From positions 1-64,000 of the forward strand of contig NZ_WUBI01000002.1 of assembly GCF_009807035.1 (NCBI RefSeq): DNA of 64,000 bases, in the 5' to 3' direction. The stretch is from Paenibacillus dendrobii. Its GTDB lineage: Bacteria; Bacillota; Bacilli; Paenibacillales; Paenibacillaceae. The notes under the pieces are model-generated. The model saw nothing but the letters and a program-made list of their open reading frames with translations, did no database searches and was not told the DNA's origin. Positions 26,143-34,581 of this stretch are shown here, piece by piece (the first letter of the stretch is position 1; every line of letters begins with the position of its first letter). A program made the position numbers and the translations under genes.

Positions 26143-27438
26143 TTATGGGTAAAGACGATACAAGGTACGAGGGAATGGAATGGTCTCGCGAACGTGATCC
26201 AGGCCGCAAATCCACGCTACCGTACGTTCCAGTCCCAAGCCGAAGCCGGAATGCGGAACGGTTCCGTAGGTACGCAGATCCATATACCATTGATACGTTT
26301 CCATGGAAAGATCATGTTCCTTGAAGCGCTGCTCCAGCAGAGCCGGATCGTCGATACGCTGCGAGCCGCCAATGATTTCCCCGTAACCTTCCGGTGCGAT
26401 CATGTCGGCACACAACACGACTTCCGGACGGTTTGGATCTGGTTTCATATAGAATGCCTTAATTCCTGCAGGATAATGCGTGATGAACACCGGCTTGTCG
26501 TATTTCTCGGCAATAGCCGTTTCATGCGGCGCACCGAAGTCCTCGCCCCAAGGAATGTCGAACCCTTCCCCTTGAAGGAATTCGATGGCATCGTCATAAG
26601 AAATGCGCGGGAACGGAGCCTTGATATTTTCCAATTTGGTAATATCGCGTCCTACCGCTTCCAGTTCGGTCTTGCAGTTCTTCACGACGGATTGAACCAC
26701 ATAGCTGATAAATTGCTCCTGAACCTGAAGGCTCTCTTCATGATCAGTAAACGCCATTTCCGGCTCGATCATCCAGAATTCAATCAGGTGGCGGCGCGTT
26801 TTTGATTTTTCCGCGCGGAATGTCGGCCCGAACGAATATACTTTTCCGAGCGCCATGGCTGCGGCTTCCATGTACAGCTGTCCGCTTTGCGTCAAATAGG
26901 CGTCCTCTTCAAAATACTTCGTATGGAACAAATTCGTCGTTCCCTCCGCAGAAGTCGGAGTCAAAATCGGTGGATCGACCAGCGTAAATCCGTTTTGATC
27001 AAAAAACTCCTGAACGGCACGGATAATTTCGCCGCGAATTACGAGAATGGCACGCTGCTTCGGCGAACGCAGCCATAGGTGACGGTGGTCCATCAGGAAA
27101 TCTACGCCATGCTCCTTCGGAGTAATCGGGTAGTTCTCGGTCAAATGGATGATCTCAAGACCTGTTACGGTCATCTCGTAACCGGATTGACTGCGAGGCT
27201 CCTCCCGAATGATGCCGGTAACATACACGGAGCTCTCCTGGGTCAAGCTCTTCGCATCGTTCCATACCTGCTCGGGCACTTCGCTTTTCACGACGACGCC
27301 CTGAATATATCCGCTGCCGTCACGCAGCTGCAGAAACTGGATTTTCCCGCTTGAACGCTTGTTATTAATCCAGCTGCCGATGGTTACGGTTTCTCCTACA
27401 TGCTGATTCACATCACGAATCATACTTTTGGTGGCCAT
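26143..27438 (-). CDS. asnS: Asparaginyl-tRNA synthetase
   Basis: This 431-residue class IIb aminoacyl-tRNA synthetase has an N-terminal OB-fold anticodon domain ([20 protein letters not shown]). The catalytic core has motif 2 [15 protein letters not shown] and motif 3 [15 protein letters not shown]. The length and FRAEKS segment fit AsnRS. It attaches asparagine to tRNA-Asn. It lies 51 bp after ackA and 13 bp before dnaD in one apparent transcript. No T-box leader was found between ackA and asnS. Confidence 0.95.
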   Translation of the reverse strand: MATKSMIRDVNQHVGETVTIGSWINNKRSSGKIQFLQLRDGSGYIQGVVVKSEVPEQVWNDAKSLTQESSVYVTGIIREEPRSQSGYEMTVTGLEIIHLTENYPITPKEHGVDFLMDHRHLWLRSPKQRAILVIRGEIIRAVQEFFDQNGFTLVDPPILTPTSAEGTTNLFHTKYFEEDAYLTQSGQLYMEAAAMALGKVYSFGPTFRAEKSKTRRHLIEFWMIEPEMAFTDHEESLQVQEQFISYVVQSVVKNCKTELEAVGRDITKLENIKAPFPRISYDDAIEFLQGEGFDIPWGEDFGAPHETAIAEKYDKPVFITHYPAGIKAFYMKPDPNRPEVVLCADMIAPEGYGEIIGGSQRIDDPALLEQRFKEHDLSMETYQWYMDLRTYGTVPHSGFGLGLERTVAWICGLDHVRETIPFPRTLYRLYP

Positions 27439-27489
27439 GCCTAAATCTCTCCCTTTGCTATGCTTGCTTAATTTCAGTTACCAAAGTCT

Positions 27490-28698
27490 CTACGACTTCA
27501 ATCCCTGAACGATGCGGTTCGTATCCCGGGCAATGACAAGTTCTTCATTGGTCGGAACCACGAGAACCTGCACCTTGGAATTGGCCGTAGAAATGCGGCG
27601 CGGTTCGCCGGAACGAATCTCATTCAATTCCTCGTCCAGCTCAACGCCTAGATAAGTCAAATTTTCGCATACTTTTTTCCGTAAAACAACCGAATTCTCT
27701 CCAACGCCTGCTGTGAATACAATCACATCAACGCCATTCATGACGGCTGCGTAAGATCCAATATATTTACGGAGACGGTATTCGTACATCTCGAAGGCAA
27801 GCTTTGAATTGGCATCGCCCTTTTGCATGCCCTCGGTAATTTCACGCATATCGCTGCTGATTCCGGAAATGGCGAGAAGTCCGCTGTGTTTGTTCAGCAT
27901 CGAGTTCACTTCATTCACCGTCAGTTCTTCCTTGTTCATAACGTAAGGCACAATCGCCGGATCCAAGTCACCGCTGCGGGTACCCATCATCAATCCTTCT
28001 AGCGGGGTCATCCCCATGGAGGTGTCAATCGAACGGCCTTCTTGTACTGCCGTAAGACTGGCTCCGTTGCCGATATGACAGGAGATGATCTTCAACTCCT
28101 CAATCGGACGATCCAGGAATTCCGCTGCAGCCTTGCTTACGAATTCATGAGAAGTACCATGTGCGCCGTACCGACGTACCTTATGCTTCTTGTAAAGTAC
28201 TCTTGGGATAGCATACAGATAGGCGTTCTCAGGCATGGATTGGTGGAAGGCCGTGTCAAATACCACAACCTGAGGGACATGAGGCATATTAGACTCCGCT
28301 GCCTTGATCCCCATCATGGATGCAGGGTTATGAAGCGGCGCAAGATCGAACAGCTGCCGGATCTTTGTTTTCACGTCTCCATCAACCAGCGCGGATTCTC
28401 CAAAGTATTCCCCGCCGTGAACCACACGATGTCCTACCGCTTCAATTTCATCCACGGAGCCAATGACGCCATGTTCCTTATCCGTCAGAAGAGACAGTAC
28501 CTTGCGGACCGCTGTCGTGTGCTCCAGAATTTCGCTGACTTCGCTCACTTCAGCTAAGCCGGCAGGTTTATGGGTTACAATCGAAGAATCCATGCCAATC
28601 CGTTCAACCAGGCCTTTTGCCAGAACAGACTCATCCTTCATATCGTAAAGCTGGTATTTCAATGAGGAACTTCCTGCATTTATGACTAAAACTTTCAT
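27490..28698 (-). CDS. ackA: Acetate kinase
   Basis: This 402-residue enzyme interconverts acetyl phosphate plus ADP with acetate plus ATP. Family signatures are all present: LVINAGSSSLKYQLYD at the start, AVGHRVVHGGEYF, VFDTAFHQSMP, CHIGNGASLTAV, MGTRSGDLDPAIV and FTAGVGEN near the end. It overlaps the preceding hbd gene by 4 bp (ATGA), so translation is probably coupled. The pairing with hbd suggests overflow or short-chain acid metabolism. Confidence 0.96.
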   Translation of the reverse strand: MKVLVINAGSSSLKYQLYDMKDESVLAKGLVERIGMDSSIVTHKPAGLAEVSEVSEILEHTTAVRKVLSLLTDKEHGVIGSVDEIEAVGHRVVHGGEYFGESALVDGDVKTKIRQLFDLAPLHNPASMMGIKAAESNMPHVPQVVVFDTAFHQSMPENAYLYAIPRVLYKKHKVRRYGAHGTSHEFVSKAAAEFLDRPIEELKIISCHIGNGASLTAVQEGRSIDTSMGMTPLEGLMMGTRSGDLDPAIVPYVMNKEELTVNEVNSMLNKHSGLLAISGISSDMREITEGMQKGDANSKLAFEMYEYRLRKYIGSYAAVMNGVDVIVFTAGVGENSVVLRKKVCENLTYLGVELDEELNEIRSGEPRRISTANSKVQVLVVPTNEELVIARDTNRIVQGLKS

Positions 28699-29579
28699 AC
28701 CCGGTCACCATCCTTGTCATACTTAAAGAAGCCTTCGCCCGTTTTCACGCCCAAATGTCCTGCACGCACCATTTTCTTCAATATAATGGAAGGACGGTAT
28801 TTGAGTTCGCCGAACTCACGGAACATACGGTCCAGAGCAGCTAAAACGGAATCAAGACCGAAGCGGTCAGCCATCTCCAAAGGTCCGTATTGGAATTGAT
28901 AGCCAATACGCATAGCATCATCGATGTCCTCGGGAGATGCCACACCTTCCTGAAGAATATGTAACGCTTCGTTAATCATTAAGCAAATCATACGGCTCGA
29001 AACGAAGCCGGGAGATTCGAACACCATAATGCCTTTTTTATGGACTACTTCTTCCACAAATCGTTTGGTTTCGGAAAAGGTCGTATCCGAGGTTTTCAGT
29101 CCACGAATGATCTCCACAAGATCCACTTTGCTTACCGGATGAATAAAGTGCATGCCGATAACGCGTTCGGGATACATCGTAGTGCTGGCAAGCTCGGTCA
29201 AGCTGAGTGAAGAGGTGTTGCTGGCAAGGATAATATGATTAGGACAAACTTGATCCAGCTGTGAGAACACCTGCTTCTTCGCATCCAAATCTTCGGAAAT
29301 GGTCTCAATGACCATATCGCAAGTGCCCAGCTCCGCAAGATGAACCACTTTATGAATTCTGCCCAAAATTAATTTTTTTTCAGCCTGGGTAATTGCCCAT
29401 TTTTCGAGCTGTTTGTCCAGACTCAATTCGATCATAGAATAGGAATATTCCAGTTTCTCTGGCGTTATCTCAACTAAAAGCACATCCAGGCCACGCGCAG
29501 CCAGCATCTCTGCGATTCCTTGACCCATCGTCCCTCCGCCGATTACACCAATTTTTTTAAAGTACATATTTCTGTCCAC
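28695..29579 (-). CDS. 3-hydroxybutyryl-CoA dehydrogenase
   Basis: The 294-residue NAD-dependent enzyme begins with GVIGGGTMGQGIAEMLAARG, has IGMHFIHPVSKVDLVEIIRG in the middle, and ends VKTGEGFFKYDKDGD. It interconverts acetoacetyl-CoA and 3-hydroxybutyryl-CoA. It is the first gene of the ackA-asnS-dnaD transcript. It is a paralogue of the dehydrogenase in the biosynthetic cluster at 10074-10934; the two differ clearly in sequence, so recent duplication is not indicated. Confidence 0.9.
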   Translation of the reverse strand: MDRNMYFKKIGVIGGGTMGQGIAEMLAARGLDVLLVEITPEKLEYSYSMIELSLDKQLEKWAITQAEKKLILGRIHKVVHLAELGTCDMVIETISEDLDAKKQVFSQLDQVCPNHIILASNTSSLSLTELASTTMYPERVIGMHFIHPVSKVDLVEIIRGLKTSDTTFSETKRFVEEVVHKKGIMVFESPGFVSSRMICLMINEALHILQEGVASPEDIDDAMRIGYQFQYGPLEMADRFGLDSVLAALDRMFREFGELKYRPSIILKKMVRAGHLGVKTGEGFFKYDKDGDRV

Positions 29580-29587
29580 CTTCCTAT

Positions 29588-29652
29588 GGTCACTATTACT
29601 ATATTTATAATGTACCCGATTCTATTTGTCTGTGAGAGAGTACATAGTGACC
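29588..29652. promoter_or_regulatory. Inverted repeat upstream of hbd
   Basis: GGTCACTAT (29588-29596) and ATAGTGACC (29644-29652) form perfect 9-base arms 47 bases apart, flanking the only likely promoter of hbd (minus-strand CAGACA, 17 bases, TATAAA). They could be two operator half-sites or a cruciform. Confidence 0.35.
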
Positions 29653-29684
29653 CAAGCTATAATAATAACTTAGCACAGAAAAAA

Positions 29685-29723
29685 AGTAAAAAAAAAGTAC
29701 CAGCATCACAATCTATGCTGGTA
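29685..29723 (-). terminator. Terminator of FtsH-like operon
   Basis: TACCAGCAT (29698-29706) pairs with ATGCTGGTA (29715-29723), and the minus strand continues into T-rich tracts. The stem covers the last codons and stop of the FtsH-like gene. Confidence 0.8.
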
Positions 29724-31215
29724 ACAGGGAATGTTCATGAAATAGACAACGAAATTGATCGCCCGACAACGTCTCCTCTTTAAGCAATATATCAAGTGAT
29801 TGCTCATAGATCGTTCGGCGCTCTTCGAGCATGGTCCGTGTCCGTTTCATTAAGTCTTCTAGTATGATATGGTTCTCTTTCATAAGCTCTTCTTTCGTAA
29901 CCATGTCCAGATCTACTATGCCAAGAGTGGTTAATCCGGATTTCATCATGGTTTGCACAATATTCAGCGCTTGCTCAAAGTCATTGCTCGACCCCGTGCT
30001 TCTTCCGCCGTAGAATATCTCTTCCGAAGCGGCACCGCCGAGGGCAATCATAATCTGCTCTTCCAGGAACGCTTTGGTATATAAATATTGTTCCTGCTGC
30101 GGATTATGGCGAACATATCCAAGTGCTTTGCCCCGAGGGCTAAGTGCAACCTGGCTCACGCTGCCAGGACGTACGAGCTCTGCCATGATCGCATGTCCGA
30201 GTTCGTGAATCGCCACACGTTTTTTCTCTTCGAGTGTCGATTCGCGATCGGTGCGTTCACCCATCATCACTTTATCAATGGACATAGACAGATGTCTCTG
30301 TTCTATTTCTTTTAACCCTTCACGCATCGCATAAATGGCTGCTTCATTCATGACACTTTCAAGCTGTGCTCCTGAGAATCCGTAGGATTCCTCGGCGATT
30401 TTTTCGAGATTGGCTTCATCTTTTAGCGGTTTATTCTTGGCATGAAGCTCAAGGATATGCTTGCGGCCTTTTTTATCGGGCAGATCCACTTGAATGTGCC
30501 GGTCGAATCGTCCCGGACGCAGCAGAGCGCTGTCCAGCATTTCTTTCCGGTTGGTCGCTGCAATCAGCAGGATTCGCGGACTGTCGGAAGAATAAATACC
30601 ATCCATTTCCGTCAGCAGCTGATTCAAGGTCTGATCATATTCACGCTGCTGTCCACCTTCGCGTTTACCGCCGATAACATCGATCTCATCTATAAAAATA
30701 ATGGCGCTTTGCTTATTTTCCTTCGCTGCGCGGTTGCGTGCGTCACGAAACAGCTCACGTACGCGCCCGGCACCAACACCGACATACATCTCTACGAACT
30801 CACTGCCTGACGAAGCAACGAACACCGAATCGGTATAATGGGCCGCCGCCTTGGCCATGAGTGTTTTGCCGGTACCCGGAGGGCCCGTCAGCAAAATCCC
30901 TTTTAAAGGACGAATACCAAGCTTGCGGATTTCTTCATGCTTTATCAGAAAATCGAGGGCTTCCATCAGCTCCTGCTTGGCGTTATCCTGCCCGCCAATC
31001 TGCTCAAACGTCAGTTTTTGCGGGCCGCTCTTCTTGCGCTTGCGCTCAGCGCCGGCTCCAACGGCCAGCCCACCGCGCATATTTGCCACGAACAGCAATC
31101 CACCGATCATGAGGCCTGCAATCACAAGAGGAATGATATTAACACCAATATAAGCAAGAAAAATAAATAATACAGGCACAAAACCAATGAGTATTTCTTT
31201 TAGGAATCTTGGCAT
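29713..31215 (-). CDS. FtsH-like membrane AAA metalloprotease (short form)
   Basis: The 500-residue protein has an AAA module with Walker A GPPGTGKT, Walker B IIFIDEID and the second-region ATNRKEMLDSALLRPGRFDR, then a peptidase with zinc motif HELGH. FtsH is usually above 600 residues. Here the two N-terminal membrane segments are almost adjacent (FVPVLFIFLAYIGVNIIPLV and on), so the extracytoplasmic domain is missing. The start at 31215 is the ATG in TAATG overlapping the upstream stop; a GTG at 31224 is possible. It is likely a quality-control protease that differs from the canonical FtsH. Confidence 0.9.
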   Translation of the reverse strand: MPRFLKEILIGFVPVLFIFLAYIGVNIIPLVIAGLMIGGLLFVANMRGGLAVGAGAERKRKKSGPQKLTFEQIGGQDNAKQELMEALDFLIKHEEIRKLGIRPLKGILLTGPPGTGKTLMAKAAAHYTDSVFVASSGSEFVEMYVGVGAGRVRELFRDARNRAAKENKQSAIIFIDEIDVIGGKREGGQQREYDQTLNQLLTEMDGIYSSDSPRILLIAATNRKEMLDSALLRPGRFDRHIQVDLPDKKGRKHILELHAKNKPLKDEANLEKIAEESYGFSGAQLESVMNEAAIYAMREGLKEIEQRHLSMSIDKVMMGERTDRESTLEEKKRVAIHELGHAIMAELVRPGSVSQVALSPRGKALGYVRHNPQQEQYLYTKAFLEEQIMIALGGAASEEIFYGGRSTGSSNDFEQALNIVQTMMKSGLTTLGIVDLDMVTKEELMKENHIILEDLMKRTRTMLEERRTIYEQSLDILLKEETLSGDQFRCLFHEHSLLPA

Positions 31216-31739
31216 TATTCCCACACTCCCATCTTGCCGGGATCCCGAGGCAAGACGATAAACTTGCTAGCCGCCCCGTCACTTAAACTGATATACACGT
31301 TTTTATTGTCCATTTCCGTTTGGGTCTTAATTCCCGAATCCTTTGCCAGTATCTGCAGCTTGGCCGGGATATCAGTATACTTCTTATTATCCATAGCTTC
31401 CGCGACCGTAAACATAGCGGAGTCCCAATAACGGTTCAACTTGTCCGAGGAATGATCCACGAAATCAAATTTCAAGGTACGGTTTCCCACGACGGATTTC
31501 CCTTTGGTAGTGATTTGGTCGACAAGACCTGATAAATTGGTATCAGGCTTCAAATCAAGTTTCAAATTGATCTGATTGCGGTTAATATTAAATTGGGCGT
31601 TATTGACGCCGTTATAATCTTGGACGATTTTTTGAAGCGGCCCCTGCATGGTGGTCTGTCGGTAAAAGAACCAGCCGCCAAACAGCACCGTGGCAGATAC
31701 GACAACAGTAAGCACAATGGGTATTGGACGCAGTTTCAA
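31215..31739 (-). CDS. Membrane-anchored protein upstream of FtsH-like protease
   Basis: This 174-residue protein has one N-terminal membrane segment (IPIVLTVVVSATVLFGGWFF, about 7-26) and about 145 extracytoplasmic residues with no recognised domain. Its stop overlaps the ATG of the FtsH-like gene by one base, implying tight co-translation. It could be an adaptor or regulatory partner that supplies the outside part the protease lacks; this is inference from position only. No cysteine lipobox is present. Confidence 0.7.
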   Translation of the reverse strand: MKLRPIPIVLTVVVSATVLFGGWFFYRQTTMQGPLQKIVQDYNGVNNAQFNINRNQINLKLDLKPDTNLSGLVDQITTKGKSVVGNRTLKFDFVDHSSDKLNRYWDSAMFTVAEAMDNKKYTDIPAKLQILAKDSGIKTQTEMDNKNVYISLSDGAASKFIVLPRDPGKMGVWE

Positions 31740-31976
31740 ACGTTAGTCCTCCTCTCAAAATAAAAACCAGGTTACTTATATCATACGAAAAATAGACAAC
31801 CGCGGCAAAGGAGCTCATCCAAAAGCTTCTCGTCACGGTTTTCTGGCATTCTTTCTATCATAAAGACAGCTAAGTCATATATCTCTTGAATACAAATAAA
31901 AGTATATCACATCGTATATATTTATTCGAAGGTAAAGTGTGAAAATATTTAAAATTTTATCCTGCTCACGCCAAAG

Positions 31977-32004
31977 AACCCCATTTTTCAATGAGGTTCT
32001 TCCA
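31977..32004 (-). terminator. Possible terminator after tseB
   Basis: AAGAACC at 31977 and GGTTCTT at about 31998-32004 can pair, with further pairing inside the loop, 17 bp after the tseB stop. The T run on the minus strand is short. Confidence 0.4.
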
Positions 32005-32020
32005 TATAAAGGGACTTCAT

Positions 32021-32536
32021 CTATCTATTCGGAAGTGTAAATGGTCCTCCGATACTTTGTCCGTCGCTGAAACGATAGAATTGATAATAATAATGATCAT
32101 TGGAGCGGTAATATAACTGCCATGCATATTCGCCGTTGTACATTCCCGGCTGTAATCTCAGCTTGTCCAAATCCGGTACTTCCTTTTTGATCTTTTCCTT
32201 GATCTTTCCTTCAGAAATACCATTCGCCAGCATTTCCTCGTGAACGGCTCCGTCTCCTGACTTAATCTTTCCGTTTTGGTCCATGATCACCCACACCATC
32301 ACCGGCCGATTTTCTTTATCCAGACCTTCTATCGTCCAGCAGATGGTATCCCAGACTGATTTTTGCGTATCGGTTACCTTGACCAGGCTGGTCTCCTGCT
32401 TGGCTTTGAGAATAGCTGCCGTTTCATCGGCCCGCATATCCTGCGTCACGTATATGTAGTAGCGGTACGAACCGAAACCGAGCAAGATGAGAATCACGAT
32501 AACCAAAGTAATCCATAATTTTTTATTCTTCAGCAT
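32021..32536 (-). CDS. tseB: TseB/YpmB-type cell wall elongation regulator
   Basis: The protein of about 171 residues has one N-terminal membrane segment (LWITLVIVILILLGFGSYRY) and an extracytoplasmic DUF5590/PepSY-like region of about 135 residues. TseB of B. subtilis modulates the elongation transpeptidase PBP2A. The ATG at 32536 is preferred, with AAAGGGTG directly before it. In B. subtilis this gene lies between dinG and asnS as here, although an FtsH-like operon and the hbd-ackA genes are inserted. Confidence 0.8.
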   Translation of the reverse strand: MLKNKKLWITLVIVILILLGFGSYRYYIYVTQDMRADETAAILKAKQETSLVKVTDTQKSVWDTICWTIEGLDKENRPVMVWVIMDQNGKIKSGDGAVHEEMLANGISEGKIKEKIKKEVPDLDKLRLQPGMYNGEYAWQLYYRSNDHYYYQFYRFSDGQSIGGPFTLPNR

Positions 32537-32562
32537 AAGCACCCTTTCCGAGGCTTCCGTCC

Positions 32563-33876
32563 CTAGCGGGACAGAAGACCGTCAAAAGCGGCCTGTGCTT
32601 CTCTGCGGATCCGCTCCTCGTCAAGCGTCAGGCAAATGCCATGCTTCACAACTTGTTTGCCGTCTACCCAGACATGCTCTACGTCCTTACCACAAGCTGA
32701 ATATACAGCATGTGAAACCAGATCGGTATGAGGCAGAAAATGTGCCTGATCCGTGTTCAGGGCGATGAAATCAGCCTTCATTCCTGGAGCCAATGTGCCT
32801 ATATTGTCCAGAAAGAGGGACTGTGCTCCATAGATCGTACCCATTTTAAGAGCCTCCGAAGCCGGAACAGCAGTGGGATCACCGGAAACTCCTTTATGAA
32901 TCAAGGCCGCAAGACGCATCTCTTCGAACATATCCAAGTTATTATTGCTGGCTGCACCGTCCGTTCCAAGCGAAACCGTTACTCCGAATTTGAGCAAATC
33001 GGTCACGCGAGCCACCCCGCTGGCCAGTTTCAGGTTGCTTCCCGGATTGTGGGAAACCGCAACTTTATTTTTTGCCAGAATCTCAATTTCCTCATCCGTC
33101 AAATGAACCGCATGGGCCACAAGGGAAGGACGGGAGAACATGCCAAGTTTCTCCAGATGAGCAACCGGACGGAGGCCATAGTCACGAAGATTTTGCTCTA
33201 CCTCGGCTTTTGTCTCAGACATATGGGTATGCATCGGCAAGTCCAGATCATGCGCTGCCTGCACAAACTTCTCAATAAAGTCCGGAGGACATGTATAAGG
33301 AGCATGCGGTGAGATCATCGTCGTGATTCGGCCATCCGCTTCTCCATTCCATTCACGGGCAAATTGAATCGCTTCGTTCAGTTTGTGACGCTGAACATCT
33401 TCCGGGCAAAGGCCAATGACGCCTCGCATGAGCGAAGCACGAATTCCGGACTCTTTAACAACCGCCCCGACCTGGTCCATATGATCATACATGTCAAGGA
33501 ATGTTGTTGTTCCGCCTTTTAGCATCTCCAATACGGAAAGGGAGGTTCCCCAGTAGACATCGGAAGAAGTGAATTTCGCCTCCATCGGCCACATCTTTTC
33601 TTCCAGCCAAATTTGCAGGGCGAGATCATCCCCGTAGCCCCGAAGCAGCGACATCGCTGCATGGCCGTGAGTATTAACCAAACCAGGCAAAAAGAACAAA
33701 TGCGTCCCGTCCACGACTGGAATATCGCTCTCCATCTCAGGGATCTCTTCACCTATATAGGTAATCCGATCATCTTCAATGACCATGTAGCCCTGAATGA
33801 CTGGCTTGTCCGCATTTGGAACCGCGAAGCTGCCATTTTTAATCACCCATTTATTTGTCTTCTTGTGCTCCGTCAT
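32563..33876 (-). CDS. mtaD: MTA/SAH deaminase-type amidohydrolase
   Basis: The protein of about 437 residues is a metal-dependent amidohydrolase of the 5-methylthioadenosine/S-adenosylhomocysteine deaminase group. Metal ligands are seen in GLVNTHGHAAMSL, PMHTHMSE and VAHAVHLTDEE, and the acid in SLGTDGAASNNNLDM. The ATG at 33876 follows AAGGACGG; a start at 33897 also fits, and both overlap the end of rex. It probably acts in methionine salvage or adenosine-derivative recycling; the exact base substrate is not certain from sequence. Confidence 0.85.
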   Translation of the reverse strand: MTEHKKTNKWVIKNGSFAVPNADKPVIQGYMVIEDDRITYIGEEIPEMESDIPVVDGTHLFFLPGLVNTHGHAAMSLLRGYGDDLALQIWLEEKMWPMEAKFTSSDVYWGTSLSVLEMLKGGTTTFLDMYDHMDQVGAVVKESGIRASLMRGVIGLCPEDVQRHKLNEAIQFAREWNGEADGRITTMISPHAPYTCPPDFIEKFVQAAHDLDLPMHTHMSETKAEVEQNLRDYGLRPVAHLEKLGMFSRPSLVAHAVHLTDEEIEILAKNKVAVSHNPGSNLKLASGVARVTDLLKFGVTVSLGTDGAASNNNLDMFEEMRLAALIHKGVSGDPTAVPASEALKMGTIYGAQSLFLDNIGTLAPGMKADFIALNTDQAHFLPHTDLVSHAVYSACGKDVEHVWVDGKQVVKHGICLTLDEERIRREAQAAFDGLLSR

Positions 33877-34516
33877 CAGCAGAACCGTCCTTTCCATTAT
33901 CCAAATAATATGCCAGACTTAGCAGGTCTGTTGTGAAATCGGCCGCATGAATCCGGATGTTGGCCGGCGCCTTCAGAATGGTCGGCGCGAAGTTGAGAAT
34001 AGCTTCGATGCCTGCCGCAATCAAGCGGTCCGCCACATTTTGCGCTTCCACATCAGGAACGGTGATAATGCCGATACGGATATTCCGGCTTTTGATTGTA
34101 TCGCTGATTTCATCCATCGGTTGGACCGTCAATGTGCTGATGCGCGATCCCACTTTTGTAGGATTTTCATCAAATACCGCGACTATTTTAATGTTTTCCC
34201 GAAGATATAGGTTATAGTTCGAAAGCGCTTGTCCCAGATTACCGGCTCCGACGAGCACGGCATTAATCTGTTGGTCCAGATTCAGGATATGACGAATTTT
34301 CTCGATGAGGTACGAAACATCATAACCGATCCCTTTACGTCCGAAATCTCCGAAATAAGCTAGATCCTTGCGGATCTGCGCAGGATTCAGATCAAGCTTG
34401 AGTCCAAGCTCCTGCGAAGATACCGTGGACACTTCTCTCTTGTTCAAATCATTTAAATATCTTAAATACACAGGCAATCTGCGGACAACTGCTTCGGATA
34501 TCTTCTCCGACTTCAT
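33851..34516 (-). CDS. rex: Redox-sensing transcriptional repressor Rex
   Basis: This 221-residue protein has an N-terminal winged helix (about 1-80, ending RKDLAYFGDFGRKGIGYDV) and a Rossmann domain with AVLVGAGNLGQALSNY. It senses the NADH/NAD ratio and represses fermentation and respiration genes at high NAD. Its gene ends within the start of the amidohydrolase gene. A Rex operator was not identified with confidence near ackA/hbd or the qcr genes. Confidence 0.94.
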   Translation of the reverse strand: MKSEKISEAVVRRLPVYLRYLNDLNKREVSTVSSQELGLKLDLNPAQIRKDLAYFGDFGRKGIGYDVSYLIEKIRHILNLDQQINAVLVGAGNLGQALSNYNLYLRENIKIVAVFDENPTKVGSRISTLTVQPMDEISDTIKSRNIRIGIITVPDVEAQNVADRLIAAGIEAILNFAPTILKAPANIRIHAADFTTDLLSLAYYLDNGKDGSADDGAQEDK

Positions 34517-34581
34517 GCATGCTCCCCCTATTTAACAGCTTAATTTATATAACTAATTACAATCCGGACGGCTGCGGGGCA

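Noticed and set aside
27439..27489. T-box leader for asnS
   Set aside because: The gap is only 51 bases and lacks the conserved T-box sequence.
10074..29579. Recent duplication of the two 3-hydroxyacyl-CoA dehydrogenase genes
   Set aside because: The two proteins differ widely outside the shared motifs, so they are distant paralogues.
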